From Polytrichum commune (taxonomy: Eukaryota; Streptophyta; Polytrichopsida; Polytrichales; Polytrichaceae), in NCBI GenBank assembly GCA_950295325.1, contig OX485804.1:66874033-66938032 (forward strand): DNA of 64,000 bases, given 5' to 3'. A program made the translations under genes and the position numbers. Each line of letters starts with the position of its first letter. The first letter of the stretch is position 1. A model generated the notes under the pieces. The model saw nothing but the letters and a program-made list of their open reading frames with translations, made no database searches and had not been told where the DNA came from. Shown here one piece after another: positions 1 through 12,659 of this stretch.

Positions 1-278
1 TCGTCTCCGCCCAGGTCGAGAGTGTCCATGCGGACATCCTCCATCTCCGCGGATGGATGTCATCCCAGGTCAGGGCTCTCAACGTCCATTCCTTGGACAG
101 CTGCCGCGTCATTGGGGCTCCCCTGCGTTTCCTCCACAATGACCATGTTAGTGTGTTGCGCAGATTCATCGCCCTGCCTATCCACTACCCTCGGGTCGAC
201 TGTCAAAGAGGCGGTGTCAGTGACTGAGGCCAGTCCTACCCTTGGAGGGGGGGGAGTTAGGACTGCCGGACCTGAGGA

Positions 279-300
279 TTCACGAACGCGCGTTCGTAAA
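279..300. repeat. P1 palindrome inside a coding exon
   Basis: Arms TTTACGAACG/CGTTCGTAAA around CG, one mismatch. It lies in the last exon of the type A gene and is read in frame as LRTRVRES. Confidence 0.85.
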
Positions 301-1312
301 TCTTCGTCCTCGTGTATGGCAGCCCTTATCGCATCGTGGGAGTTGGCGGGGGTGGCAGTCAATTCAGGGGGCGGAGGACTCCCAGCTGGCGTTGGGTGTG
401 GTGCTGGTGGGTGCGAAGGTCCTCCGGGGAACAGGCCTGGAGGGGGGGAATGGGAGGGGTATCCTCCGGGGAAGGGGTAAGGCTGTTGTGCTGGCGCCGA
501 GAAGCTCTGCATATTTCTGAGCATCTCAAATATGGCGTCCGTCTTTGCTGCGGACTCCCGCAGCGCCTCCTGCATGCGGGCCATATTTCTTGCACTCTCC
601 TCTGCTGCAGCCGCCATTTCCTCCTTCATTTTTTGCTCTAGCTTGGCATTCAGCTCGGCAACGGTCAGCGCCTCCTCCTTCACCCGCTTGTTCTTGTCGT
701 AATCGACCCCCAGCTCCGTCATGATGTCCATGTCCCCCTCGTCTTCGTCCGACACCTCGATGATTGCTCCCTCAGGCAACTCCACGTACGGCGTCTTCTT
801 CATCCTCCTCCTTGTGTTCCGGAAGAGGTCCAAGGATGGACGCGAGCGTTGGTCGAGGAGGTCGAGGGTCTCCATCCTCGGAACGACGACGGGCCTTGGA
901 GACACTGACGTCGAACAGCCGCCAGGCGTGCCTAAGGCTTCCGCACCCGACACTCTAGCGGGGAGGACATCCTGGGTTGTCCCAGCCGAGGATCCTGTAT
1001 AGCCCCCCGGTGTCCCTTGGGGGTCAGAAGGGTGACCCGCTGGCGCCAACATCCGTAAAGGAGTGATGTTGAACGACTGCAAGATGGCGTCCACGTCCAC
1101 GGAGGGGGCGGGCTCGTCATCGTCTGTCTCCATGCCCGGCATGCCCTCGTCGACGGGCATGCTGAAGTCCTCCCTGGGGACACACATGTCATCGAGGTCC
1201 ATTGTGGACGCTTTCACCCTGTGGACCTGGTATTCATCCTCGTCTTGGGCATCAACGTAGTTATTGACGACCAATCCCAACATCTGTACCAACGATTCCA
1301 AACATGTCAGCA

Positions 1313-1334
1313 TATACGAACGTGCGTTCATAAA
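1313..1334. repeat. P1 palindrome, degenerate, intronic
   Basis: Arms with two mismatches around TG, in the 1284-1451 intron of the type A gene. Confidence 0.75.
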
Positions 1335-1410
1335 CATCAACATTGAGACAAGGCCAGATCAACGCAAAGGGGAAAATGCCACAACTATTATAACATTTGA
1401 ATCAATGAAA

Positions 1411-1432
1411 TTTACGAACGCGCGTTCGTAAA
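1411..1432. repeat. P1 palindrome, perfect, intronic
   Basis: Perfect 22-bp palindrome, centre CG, 20 bp from the splice donor of the 1284-1451 intron. Confidence 0.9.
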
Positions 1433-2808
1433 TCTAAGAATGATAGCTTACCATGGCCGTGTACATGAACTTGCTGCCTCCAAAGACGTTGTATACCGTC
1501 TCTCCAGCGATTGCCAAGCTCTGCAACACTGACACGTAGAACTCCAACCTGAGCTCCAGCGCGGGGAAAACCGTGTACAGTGTCTCCTGCAGCAGTTCCT
1601 TGGGAGGGGGTGAGGGATGTTGTATATCTTCTTGAAAGTACTGTTCGCCTTCACAGGCGCTCTCCCATTTCTGAGAGCATTGTACGTTAAGAAGATCAAG
1701 CTGACAGCTCCCACCTGCTTGTTGCCCCTGGCCTCGTTGATGGCCACGATCCCTTCCGTTTTTGCGGGCACGTAGGTGCTGTGGTAGATGCTGTATTCAA
1801 ATTTGATGGTATTTTCGTACAGCTCCGTCACAATGGATAGCTTCTCCTGTTCCACTATCCAAAGTCATACGTGAGGCTCCCTCATGTCAAGCGATCTGTA
1901 GTCTTGAAACTTTGCCATGAAAGGGTTGTAGAAGGGAAAATCCTTTGCCCCTTGCCTCGTACCTCCTGGGATCCCCCTGAAATCAATGAGGGCAAATGGG
2001 CAACCCCTGCGGTCCTCCCTCACCTCGGCCTTACTGATGGTGCCGTCCCACTTAGAAAAAGTGGTCCTCTCCAGCCCGGTGGTTACCAAACAAAATCTGG
2101 CCACTCCCTCGAATGTGGCCCTCCGCTTCCTCTCCAAAAAAATTATATACAACTCCACCTCCTGGGGATCTGTCTCTGCTTTCTTGGTCCGCTTGTTCCC
2201 CTTCAGCTTCAAGACGGAGGCGTGTTCCTTAACTAGCCTACGCATGGAAGAGCCGTTGATGTTGTACCCGACCTTGAACTCCTTCCATCCAGCCCAGTTG
2301 ATGTCCCTGTCGGCCTGGAAGAGTTTGTACTCCGGGACGAGTGCGCCCAACTCCCTCATTGCATTGGTCTTCAACTTGCGATGTTCGCACCACTTCTTGA
2401 TGGAGTACGTTCCGGGCCTGTGCTTTGGCCTCTTCAAAAATATCTTCGGGTAGGGGATTGTTCTCCCGACGGTGTTCCCAAGAGCATGCACTGCACATCT
2501 TTGCAATTCCGACTCCGTCAACCCCTGAAGCGGTCTAAAAAATTCCCTCAGCAACGGAGGGGCTTCCCCAGTCTTCTCCTTGCTATATTTTTCTTCAGTG
2601 TCGGGGTTGACGAGATCCCCCGCACTGTGAGCATCAAAAAATTGGGTCCACAAATCCCAGGTGTCTCTGTTGCAACAAATAAGACGGAGCTCACCCTTCA
2701 GCTCGAGCACCGACTTCGTTGAAGTGGACTTCATGTCGATGGAAGAGAATTTGTCAACCATCGCATCGCAAAACGCCTGCATTAGAAAGGAATGTCAGCG
2801 GGCAATCA

Positions 2809-2830
2809 AATACGAACGCACGTTCGTAAA
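2809..2830. repeat. P1 palindrome, intronic
   Basis: Centre CA, near-perfect arms, in the 116-bp intron 2777-2892. Confidence 0.85.
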
Positions 2831-2865
2831 TAAAATGATCAGGAATGTTGTAAAGGAACCTGAGA

Positions 2866-2887
2866 ATTACGAACGCTCGTTCGTAAA
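2866..2887. repeat. P1 palindrome next to a 5' splice site
   Basis: Centre CT. Five bases separate it from the exon end at 2893, so the site begins directly after the GTAAG of the donor on the minus strand. Confidence 0.85.
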
Positions 2888-3960
2888 CTTACCTTCCATT
2901 GTGGAGACTGGTTTTTCGCATTCTCCCTCTCCTTTGGTGGGCACTTGTGTGCCACCCACACGTCTCTCGCAGCCACTATGTTTGCTGCCCATGATGCCTC
3001 AAACGCCTTGATCTTATTCCCGGAATTTAAAAATGTTGAAATTTTCCGGAGTTTGTCCCAGTCGTCTGACCACACCAGGAACGCCTTCCAGTAGCGCAGG
3101 TCCCCCTTTAGCTCATGCTGGAAGTTATCATCCTTGAGGATGATCTGCGATGCCTCCAAGCTGTGCTGTCCATCAATAATCCAGAACTCCCCGTTCTGGA
3201 TTCTTGCCTAATCTTTCTCCGTGGGACGGGAAGTGAAACCCTTTGGCATAACGCACACAGTTTGCCTATCCCACTTCACGTTATTCATCAGGTTGTTGAT
3301 TTGCCACTTCACACCTCCGCTTTCACGTGACCTCACCACCCACTTGTTGGGGGATTTCTCGCATTTGAAGTAGTCCACGTTGAAGGTAAAGTGCCGTCCC
3401 ATGGGCCAGCAATCCTTCGAGTAATTGTTGAAGTCGCGAAGGATACGAGTCGCCTTTGCCGCATCAGGGTTTTCCCCCTTCTTCAAAGGAGTCTGCATGA
3501 CAGGCGGCGAGTTGACCTCAGTTGTCTCCGTGACACCAGACTTCTCCATATCGTCCCGAGTTCTTTTGGATGGCGTGGAGTGTCTGCTTGGCCCTTCTGA
3601 CAATCTGCTAGCTGAAGGCACTGGCCGCGGCGCACTTCTAGAACCTCCTGCTCCGGATGCAGTAGGTTTTTTAGGACTCTTCTTCTTGTTGTTGGCCTCC
3701 ACGACGGCACTGTTATACTTGGACATATTAAGGGCCAGTGCTGTCAGCTTCCTGGCTGTCCAATGCTGGCTGAGGCTGTACTTCGTGAAAAGGTTCACGA
3801 GGTCGAAATGCTTGGCATCCTCTACAACATTATTCTGTGCGTATGTATGGGAGAAAGGGTGCCTCCTGAAGTCCAGCAGGAGGTTGATGTGGTCTTTTTT
3901 GTTTTTCAAGTCCAAGATAACAAAATCACCCTGTGCCTCTATGGACTCTATCTCCGGGAA

Positions 3961-4000
3961 AAGCTATTTTGCGAGTGGTGAGCGGTGAGCGGTAAGTTTT
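3961..4000 (+). mobile_element. Left terminal inverted repeat of giant element M1
   Basis: AAGCTATTTTGCGA followed by the heptamer GGTGAGC repeated and GGTAA. The same sequence occurs inverted at 33037-33076, and a related copy at 52697-52745. It interrupts the type A gene: coding sequence resumes on the far side of the inverted copy. No target-site duplication is evident, and about 25 codons of the host gene appear lost at the insertion. Confidence 0.75.
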
Positions 4001-5091
4001 CTAGAATATTGAAATTTTGTGTGGTGGAACATGCCCTATGACCGCGGTGTAGAGCTAACTTTTGAAATATTTATTGACAAATTTATTGACAAAAAGAACC
4101 TATAACCGTGGTTGAGGAACCTATACTGTATTTGCTTGCACCTTCTCTTATAAGGTTTGTAGGTTGGGAATGGGTCTCGGATGGTTACAGGTTGTCATTT
4201 GAGGTGGATTAGGTCCCACTGGGAGAAGGCCTCGGACCCGAGGCCTCATGGCTTGAGCCCCTAAATTCTGATTGTGTTTAAAGTTGGTGGTTTCAGGGTG
4301 GGTCTCGGCATTTCAAGTGGAGGGGCTACTTTGCAGAAGGCTTCGGATCCGAGGTCTGTTGGCCTTGGGGTATGCTGTTTGATTTGAGGTCAAATTTATG
4401 GTTTCAGATTGAATGTAGGCATGCCATGTTTGGGTTTCATGTTTAGCTACATTCAACCTGACTCCATAAATTTGACATCAAATCATTGGTTTAAGGTTGA
4501 GTCTCGGCATGCCAAGTGGTTCAGATTTCATGTGGGAGTGGCCACTTTGGATATGGCCTCGGATTTCTTGGGGTTTGATGTTTGATTTGAACATTAAACA
4601 TAGGATGATGTCCATATTTTATGCACAAGCATTTTTTGGGTTATTGCATTCTTCTTCCATTCTATCTTCTCATTTTTTTATTCTTCCATTCTTCTTCCAG
4701 TCTATCTTCTCATTTTTTGTAATTCTAAAAAACGTATTGATATTCTATACTTATCATCTTTAATTTTTTGATTTAGTTTTTCGGTTTAGTTTTCCTTAGT
4801 CTTTGTTTCATGTTTTGATCTATATTTTTACAACTACATTTCTTTATCTTGTTTGGGTTTTGTTTTGAATTTTGTTACATGGATGATGCTATGGTGGATA
4901 ATGAGGTAGTTTACCTCTATGTCTTATTGAATAATAGAGTGCAAGGAGGGTTTAGGGTAAGAGTGTAAGAAGGCATTACAAAACATAATTCACTGTCTAA
5001 GGAAAACCATGAAGATTACCGCACTAAACGGACAATTAACAATCAAATGCAAAAATATATTATTATGCAAGCAATAAGACACAAAATTCTA
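4001..5091. other. M1 left subterminal region, no gene
   Basis: No coding sequence is seen. It holds the M subterminal motif CCTATRACCGYGG at 4035-4047 and 4099-4111, and several sites related to the M palindromes, the best being a perfect inverted repeat AGGCCTCGG/CCGAGGCCT around AC at 4227-4246 and another at about 4341-4354. The region 4600-4870 is AT-rich. Confidence 0.6.
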
Positions 5092-5637
5092 CTAAGACAT
5101 ATAATCGAAATCACAATTATCAGATAATGCTATAGAGACTTTAGAATCTATACTATCTGCATCTGAAGATCCTTCATCCTCAGACTCAACAACTTCTAAA
5201 TCAACATACTCTATACCGCTTAGCATCAACTCCTTAGGTCTAAATGTACGATATGAACCTTCCGCTAATTCATTGGCAACGTCATTTGCGTATGAAGGGA
5301 GCCGCCATGACTTTGGAGGGCTTGGATAGAACTTAGGGTCACAAAAAAAAGGGCGGTGACTAGGGTATCTCAAATTACCGCTTCTGCAAATGCAAATGGC
5401 AACATGGTCATAAAACCGCCTCATATGAAAGCAAATAAGAAAATATATCACTAGTAGTAGAAATAGTAGCTATACTCACTTACTAAACCTTGATTTCTTC
5501 ACGATCTTCTGAACAACAATGATTTCGCTATCTGGATCCTCTGACATGACAACGTCTCTTGATTTCACTTCTATGGCCGAAGCATATCGAATTAGAGGAG
5601 CGATCAAGGCTTCAAAAATTGCCTTGTCAGCCTCTAA

Positions 5638-5667
5638 TGCCGCAATGTGACGGTTCACATTGCGGCA
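5638..5667. repeat. Exonic inverted repeat, 13-bp arms
   Basis: TGCCGCAATGTGA and its exact reverse complement, separated by CGGT, inside the type B exon 5489-5684. Confidence 0.8.
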
Positions 5668-6837
5668 CGCATGAATAGAAACTCCTGCAAAATAAGAAAA
5701 CAATGAAGTTCAGTTCTCAAACAACATAAAAATTAATTAACATGAAATGGGCAACGGTTATTTACTTAAACATGAAGAGATGTACAACGTACCCGTAGCT
5801 GTAGAGCAGTCTAGAACAATATCCCCGGGTGAAGAACATGCCTGAATGAGCATCTGTATAAGGGCGAGGGATTTTTCGCGAGGACCACACCAAGGGGTAG
5901 ATCCATCCATTAACTGATCCTCCCTTGACACCAAGTTCTGGAGGATGTCATCCCGTGCCACATCAACCCCGTGACGGTCTAGTGCAGGGATGTGTTGAAA
6001 GCAAAATCTTGAAGCACGCACCTCCGGAATGCTCCTCACAACTAAAGTTATTCCAAACCTCATGGTCTGCAGATTACAAAAACAGTTAATAACTTTACTT
6101 ACGAAATAAGATAAAAATCATTAAGCACATTCTAGCAAATGAAATGGAAGATTAATTCCACAAGATTTATAACATAAGATACAGCTATCAATCAAATTGG
6201 CAATAAGTCATATCATAAAATAGACTCATAGTCAAGACTGGATTAATTGGGGACGTCAGGTGAAGCTTGTTCATCCCCCACCACTCCTTGCGAACAACAA
6301 ATCCATACGTGGAACAGTACCCAAGAATGATTGACTTTGTAGACATTCGAAAAGGATGGAACAAAATTATCGCCCCATCGTCTTGGAGGTGATGATCTGC
6401 GAAATCAAAGATTGTTTGAAACCAATCCTCAGGTTCTATGTTCCAGGCGGGAATAGACGAAGGTGGATTCGAAATTCCTGGAACAGGAAGGCCCTCTGGA
6501 AGATCTGCAAGAATCAAGTCCACACAGGGTACTTCCGCAGCAGATCCCTTGTAGCGTCGGCCTTTGTCACTTGAGTGCTGGGCATGAAAATAAATTTATC
6601 AAAACTCTGACAAGAAAATCAAAGAATGCACACATTCTAACTTGACACCGTTCTGAATTAATGTGAATCAATTAATTGACTTTGAGATCAAATATTTGAG
6701 AAGGAGCTGTGTATGTAATGAAATCGCATATAACATACAAAAACATATAGAAGTCAACGACTTAAGCAAGTGCTGAAGTTTTCATACAATGAAAATTAAC
6801 AAAGAAATGCGTTGGATGTCATTGTAATTTCCAAATG

Positions 6838-9829
6838 GCAATGACATTAGTGGATGTCAATTTCAGATTCCATTCAACCAACTATTAAACTCAGCCTAAA
6901 CATACTAACCTCATTTCAGAATACATTCAACCCACTGATTCACTCAACCTAAGCATAACTAACCTCATTCAGATCATATTCAACCCACTAATACACTCAA
7001 CCTAAGCATAACTAACCTCATTTCAGATAATATTCAACCCTCTAATACAGTCAACCTACACCTAACTAGCCTCATTTCAGAAAACAATCAATTTCAGATT
7101 TGACTCAACCTACTTAACTATCTGCCCCAATATGGTTGTCTCGGTCCCGAGACACCTATTTGCATGACTAGAACTCAATTTCAGATTCCATTCAACCAAC
7201 TATTAAACTCACCCTAAACATGCTAACTTCATTTCAGAATACGTTCAAGCCACTACTACACTCAACCTAAGCATAACTAACCTCATTTCAGATCATATTC
7301 AACCCACAAGTACACTCAGCCTACACCCTAACTAGCCTCATTTCAGAAAACATTCAAGTTCAGATTTGACTCAACCTACTTAACTATCTGCCCCAATATG
7401 GTTGTCTCGGTCCCGAGACACCTATTTGCATGACTAGAACTCAATTTCAGATTCCATTCAACCAACTATTAAATTTCAGACTTCACATACTAACCTCATT
7501 TCAGAATATATTCAACCCATTAATTCACTCAACCTAAACAATACTAACCTCATTTCATAATAAATTCAACCCAATAATGAACTCAACCTAAGCATAACTA
7601 ACCTCATTTCAGATCATATTCAACCCACTAATACACTCAGCCTACACCTAACTAGCCTCATTTCAGATAATATTCAACCCTCTAATACAGTCAGCCTACA
7701 CCTAACTAGCCTCATTTCAGAAAATAGTCAATTTCAGATTTGACTCAACCTACTTAACCATCTGCCCCAAAATGGGTGTCTCGGTTCCGAGACACCCTTC
7801 TCCATGCTAGATTTCAATTTCAGATTCCATTCAACCAACTATTAAATTTCAGACTTAACATACTAACCTCATTTCATAATATATTCAACCCATTAATTCA
7901 CTCAACCTAAACAATACTAACCTCATTCCAGAATAAATTCAACCCACTAATGACCTCAACCTAAGAATAACTAACCTCATTTCAGATCATATTCAACCCA
8001 CTAATACAGTCAACCTAAGCACAACTAACCTCATTTCAGATAATATTCAACCCGCTAATATAGTCAGCCTACACCTAATTAGCCTCATTTCAGAAAACAT
8101 TCAATTTCTGATTTGACTCAACCCACTCAACCATCTACCCAAAATGGTTGTCTCGGTCCCGAGACACCGTTTTCCATGTCTAGAATTCAATTTCAGATTA
8201 CATTCAACCCACTTTTGAAGTCAACCTGAACATAACTAACCTCATTTTAGAAGACATTCAACCCACGAATTCACTCAACCTAAACATATCTAAACTCATT
8301 TCAGAATACATTCAACCCACTAATGAACTCAACCTAAGCATAACTAACCTCATTTCAGAATGCATTCAACCCACTAATACACTCAACCTAAGCATAACTA
8401 ACCTCATTTCAGATAATATTCAACCCTCTAATACAGTCAGCCTACACCTAACTAGCCTCATTTCAGAAAACAGTCAATTTCAGATTTGACTCAACCTACT
8501 TAACAATCTGCCCCAAAATGGGTGTCTCGGTCCCGAGACACCCTTGTCCATGCTAGATCTCAATTTCAGATTCCATTCAACCAATAATAAAATTCCAGAC
8601 TTAACATACTAACCTCATTTCAGAATACATTCAACCCATTAATTCACTCAACCTAAACAATACTAACCTCATTTCAAAATAAATTCAACCCACTAATGAA
8701 CTCAACCTAAGCATAAATAACCTCATTTCAGATCATATTGAACCCAGTAATACACTCAACCTAAGCATAACTAACCTCATTTCAGATCATATTCAACCCT
8801 CTAATATAGTCAGCCTACACCCTAACTAGCCTCATTTCAGAAAACAGTCAATTTCAGATTTGACTCAACCTACTTAACAATCTGCCCCAAAATGGGTGTC
8901 TCGGTCCCGAGACATCCTTGTCCATGCTAGATCTCAATTTCAGATTCCATTCAACCAATAATAAAATTCCAGACTTAACATACTAACCTCATTTCAGAAT
9001 ACATTCAACCCATTAATTCACTCAACCTAAACAATACTAACCTCATTTCAAAATAAATTCAACCCGCTAATGAACTCAACCTAAGCATAAATAACCTCAT
9101 TTCAGATCATATTGAACCCAGTAATACACTCAACCTAAGCATAACTAACCTCATTTCAGATCATATTCAACCCTCTAATACAGTCAGCCTACACCTTAAC
9201 TAGCCTCATTTCAGAAAACATTCAATTTCATATTTGACTCAACCTACTGAACCATCTACCCCAAAATGGGTGTCTCGGTCCCGAGACACCCTTCCCCATG
9301 CTAGATTTCAATTTCAGATTCCATTCAACCAACTATTAAATTTCAGACTTAACAACCTAACCTCATTTCTAAATACATTCAACAAATTAATTCACTCAAC
9401 CTAAACAATACTAACCTCATTTCAGAATACATTCAACCCACTAATAAACTCAACCTCAGCATAACTAACCTCATGTCAGATCATATTGAACCTACTAATA
9501 CACTCAACCTAAGCAAAACTAACTTCAGTTCAAATCATATTCAACCCACTAATACAGATAGACTACACCCTAACTAGCCTTATTTAAGAAAACATTCAAT
9601 TTCAGATTTGGTTCAACCCACTGAACCATCTGCCCCAAAATGGGTCTCTCGGTCCCGAGACACCCTTCTCCATGCTAGATTTCAATTTCAGATTCCATTC
9701 AACCAACTATTAAATTTCAGACTTAACATACTAACCTCATTTCAGAATACATTCAACCCACTAATTCACTCAACTTAGGCATAACTAACCTCATTTCAGA
9801 TCATATTCAACCCACTAATAGTATGGTAC
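6838..9829. repeat. Intronic satellite array A with P2 inverted repeats
   Basis: Tandem copies of a monomer of about 53 bp (CTAACCTCATTTCAGA... ATTCAACCCACTAATACACT) grouped into higher-order units of about 267 or 372 bp. Each unit is closed by GTCTCGG-NN-CCGAGAC. Such sites begin at about 7138, 7404, 7778, 8150, 8524, 8896, 9270 and 9648; the centre is usually TC, with TT at 7778, and the 9648 copy has one mismatch. It fills one intron of the type B gene. Confidence 0.85.
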
Positions 9830-12659
9830 CTTAGAGATGAAGCTCTTTAACTCGTCATATAATGGACTCAAGCTGCCCGTGTCGCCACCAAGGACTTGCT
9901 CTAGTGAGAAGTTTTTAATCCACTCCCCAACTTGGCCATCATTCTCCTCAACCGATGTGAAAATAGGGATTCCTTGGCTTAACTGCTCATAGGAGGAATC
10001 GCGTTTGGTTCCTCTAGACTGAATTGGAGCATGAGAACCAGAGTCATATGTAGGACTAGGCGCAGGTGGGCTCTTACATTCTGGCTCTGGAGGGGGGTTC
10101 ATCTTTTTCTTCCCCCTCTTGTTAGTCTTCTCCAGAGAGTTGTGGAGTTTTGCCATCTCTTTCTGGGCCGCTTTCTCCTCAGCTTCCTTCACCTTAAGCG
10201 CTTTCTTCCTATCTTCTTCTAGACGTCGCAAGAGGGCCTTTGCCCTCTCGTGCTCGTCTTCAATGCCCTGTAAATCAACCATCTCAACACCAGACTCTCC
10301 AACTGCATCCCTGGACTTCCTAAGTTCAGTTTCAAAGGAGGGAGTGAAACTAGGAGCACAGTCGAGGTACCATCCACCTCCTGTGAGATGCGAAGTAGAC
10401 CACGTCCGCTGCTGATTTGCTGAGAACATGCACGTTGAGTTCAACCTGTCAAGCCATGTAGAGAGAAATATTGGGAGATCTTCTTTTGTTATTGCTCCTT
10501 TTGCAAGGAGCTCGTACTTGAAATACCTGCGGGTTAAAAAAAACCTCATCGTTATATACATTGCAATCAAAATACATGTCATGTGAACAACCAAATCAAT
10601 ATGACAATATAAGATTTCTAGTTGGAGAAGGATAAATCTTACCGAAAGAGTACTCTTCTCACAATCAAGTCAGTTCCGTTGAAGCCCTCAAATTCGTGAG
10701 TTTTGTTAAAAGCCTCCTGCCCTCGGAAGAAGGTGGGAAACGCATTGTCCCATAATTTCATTCTACAGTCCTCGATGTATGCAGCCAAGGTCAAGGGCTC
10801 GCTGGGTATATCAAAGTTGATAGCCAGTCTATCTTGGCGCAGAGTGTCTTCAAAGATAATGGTAGCCTGATCGGATATCTGTAGAAACATAGTGAGCAAG
10901 GCCGAGAACAAGAATCAGAACAAAACCGATTCATATATTGAAATAAGCGTGAGGCAGACCTAGAGAAAGGCCGAAGTAATGGAAGTGCTCAAATAAGGTC
11001 AAACGGAACTAAAGGGTAGACAAGGGGTTATGTACTCACTCCTTCCCAAAAACATGCCTTGGATAGGAATGCCTGCAATTTCTCCTCGTTGGTGGGCTTG
11101 GTTGGCAGTTTGCGGGCCTCACGGGTTGATGCAGAGGAATTGAAGTATTCCAACCATTTGATTTTACAAGCGGGTGATGCTTTTGCAGTAGCGATCAACT
11201 GCAATTTCTCTAAGTTGAGCTCCGGTGCAATTGAGTTAAGAGTATAGTGACGCGCAATCTGTGAACCATGGGGAAATATATTGGAATCATGGAGTTTAAT
11301 GAATTACTTGGACAATGAAAAATGGGCATTGAAGTAGTGGACATACCTCCCGAAGCCATGCATCTGTCAAATCTGGGTTTGCCACACAAACTAGTTTTGA
11401 CATTTTCTTATGAAGTGCCTCGGCTTTCTTTGAAGCAGCGACCTTCATGGCGGCTGCTTTTTCAGCAGCAGAAACCTCTCCATCCGTTTGCTCAACAAGT
11501 TGACGAACACCCTCATCTGCAGCTTGTGCCAGTTCGTGCTGCAAAGGGATTACCATAGGTAGTTTGTAGTCAAACAATAACATACTAATGTCAATTACAA
11601 TTACCAAATGTTGCAAAGGAAAAGATATAAGAGTAATCACATCATCAAGCATCAACATCAGATCATACCTGGAAGATGAAGCTTGTAAATACATGCAGAT
11701 TTAATGAATACCACGTCTTCTTCGAATGTTGAGATTTCTTGCACCTTTTAATGTCAGAGGGAGTCAAAATGTCTTGGTACTTTTCGAGCGGCATAAGTCC
11801 ATACTTCTGCACCCTAAATAGAGTGTGAACTGTGTTCGTCTTGACGTGAGAGTCTTCCGTATGTCTACAAGTAAGAATCATAGATTAAAGACAAGCACAA
11901 TATAATATATGTACATTACATAGATGAAAACCTTAGATAATGGACTTACAAAACTTACTTGTTGATATCATGCATAACTTGCATAACAACACCAATTTTT
12001 CCCTTCGTGTCAAGGAGGATGCTATCCACACAAGAATGCCAGGCCTCTTATGTTTTGTGAAGGCGTTCAATATGATTCAACCAAGCCTGCCGCCTATGGT
12101 TCCCGTCACAAACAAAGAACATCAAATTCTTAAAACTGGCTAACTCCGGAATGGACAGAAGAAAGGAGTTGAATTCTTCATTTTTTGCACTCCAAATGGG
12201 ACCCCAGGATGCCATATCTGCTTCTGTAACCTCATGTGTTTTGCCTTCTTCATCTGTTATTGTGACATAAAATACTGAGGCACCCTCTCTATACCCATGC
12301 ACAAACTCCCGCTCCAATTTAGCAAGGTCACTTGGGAGAGTTGGCCTCACCATAGGCATGGCCATCATTCTGCATAATGGAATATGGAACCTGGAGGAAC
12401 TCAGGGGTTGGACTCTCAGTCGAGAGATCGTGGCAACGGAATCAAGTTTCTGTCGGGTCCTGATATCATCTTCATCCCCTTCATATGGATCTCTATCTGG
12501 AAGCCCCTCTTCATCCTCATCCTGACCCTCTTCAGAATAGTCTAGAGAAAACAATGAAAGAGCATGAACATCCTCCATTGTGTTGTTCTCTACCTGCAAA
12601 ATACATGTATTAGTTAAGTGAGGAGACAGTAGCTTAGCCAACCACCCACCCTTTCATAA

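Larger units (their letters stand above)
60..3960 (-). pseudogene. Type A ParB/DGQHR-methyltransferase-like gene of element X1 (main part, decayed)
   Basis: Three exons can be read: 2893-3960, 1452-2776 and 60-1283. The first carries a DGQHS motif (IIDGQHSLEAS) and then a GNK...FEASW segment, as in ParB/DGQHR folds. The middle exon ends in NVFGGSK, resembling the FxGxG SAM-binding motif of DNA methyltransferases, but no DPPY motif is seen. The last exon is proline-rich with an acidic patch (SDEDEGD) and an ELNAKLEQKMKEEMAAAAEE coiled coil. It is a paralogue of the gene at 20482-25118. Disablements: in-frame TAG at 3208-3210 and TGA at 1863-1865, both aligning with Trp in the paralogue, and a frameshift near 1605. 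The 5' end is cut at 3960 by a transposon end; the missing first exon lies at 33077-33240. Family assignment is by motif only. Confidence 0.7.

Noticed and set aside
22-1260. Plus-strand frames of 60-150 residues at the left edge
   Set aside because: They are shadows of the GC-rich minus-strand type A exon, which has homology to the X3 copy.
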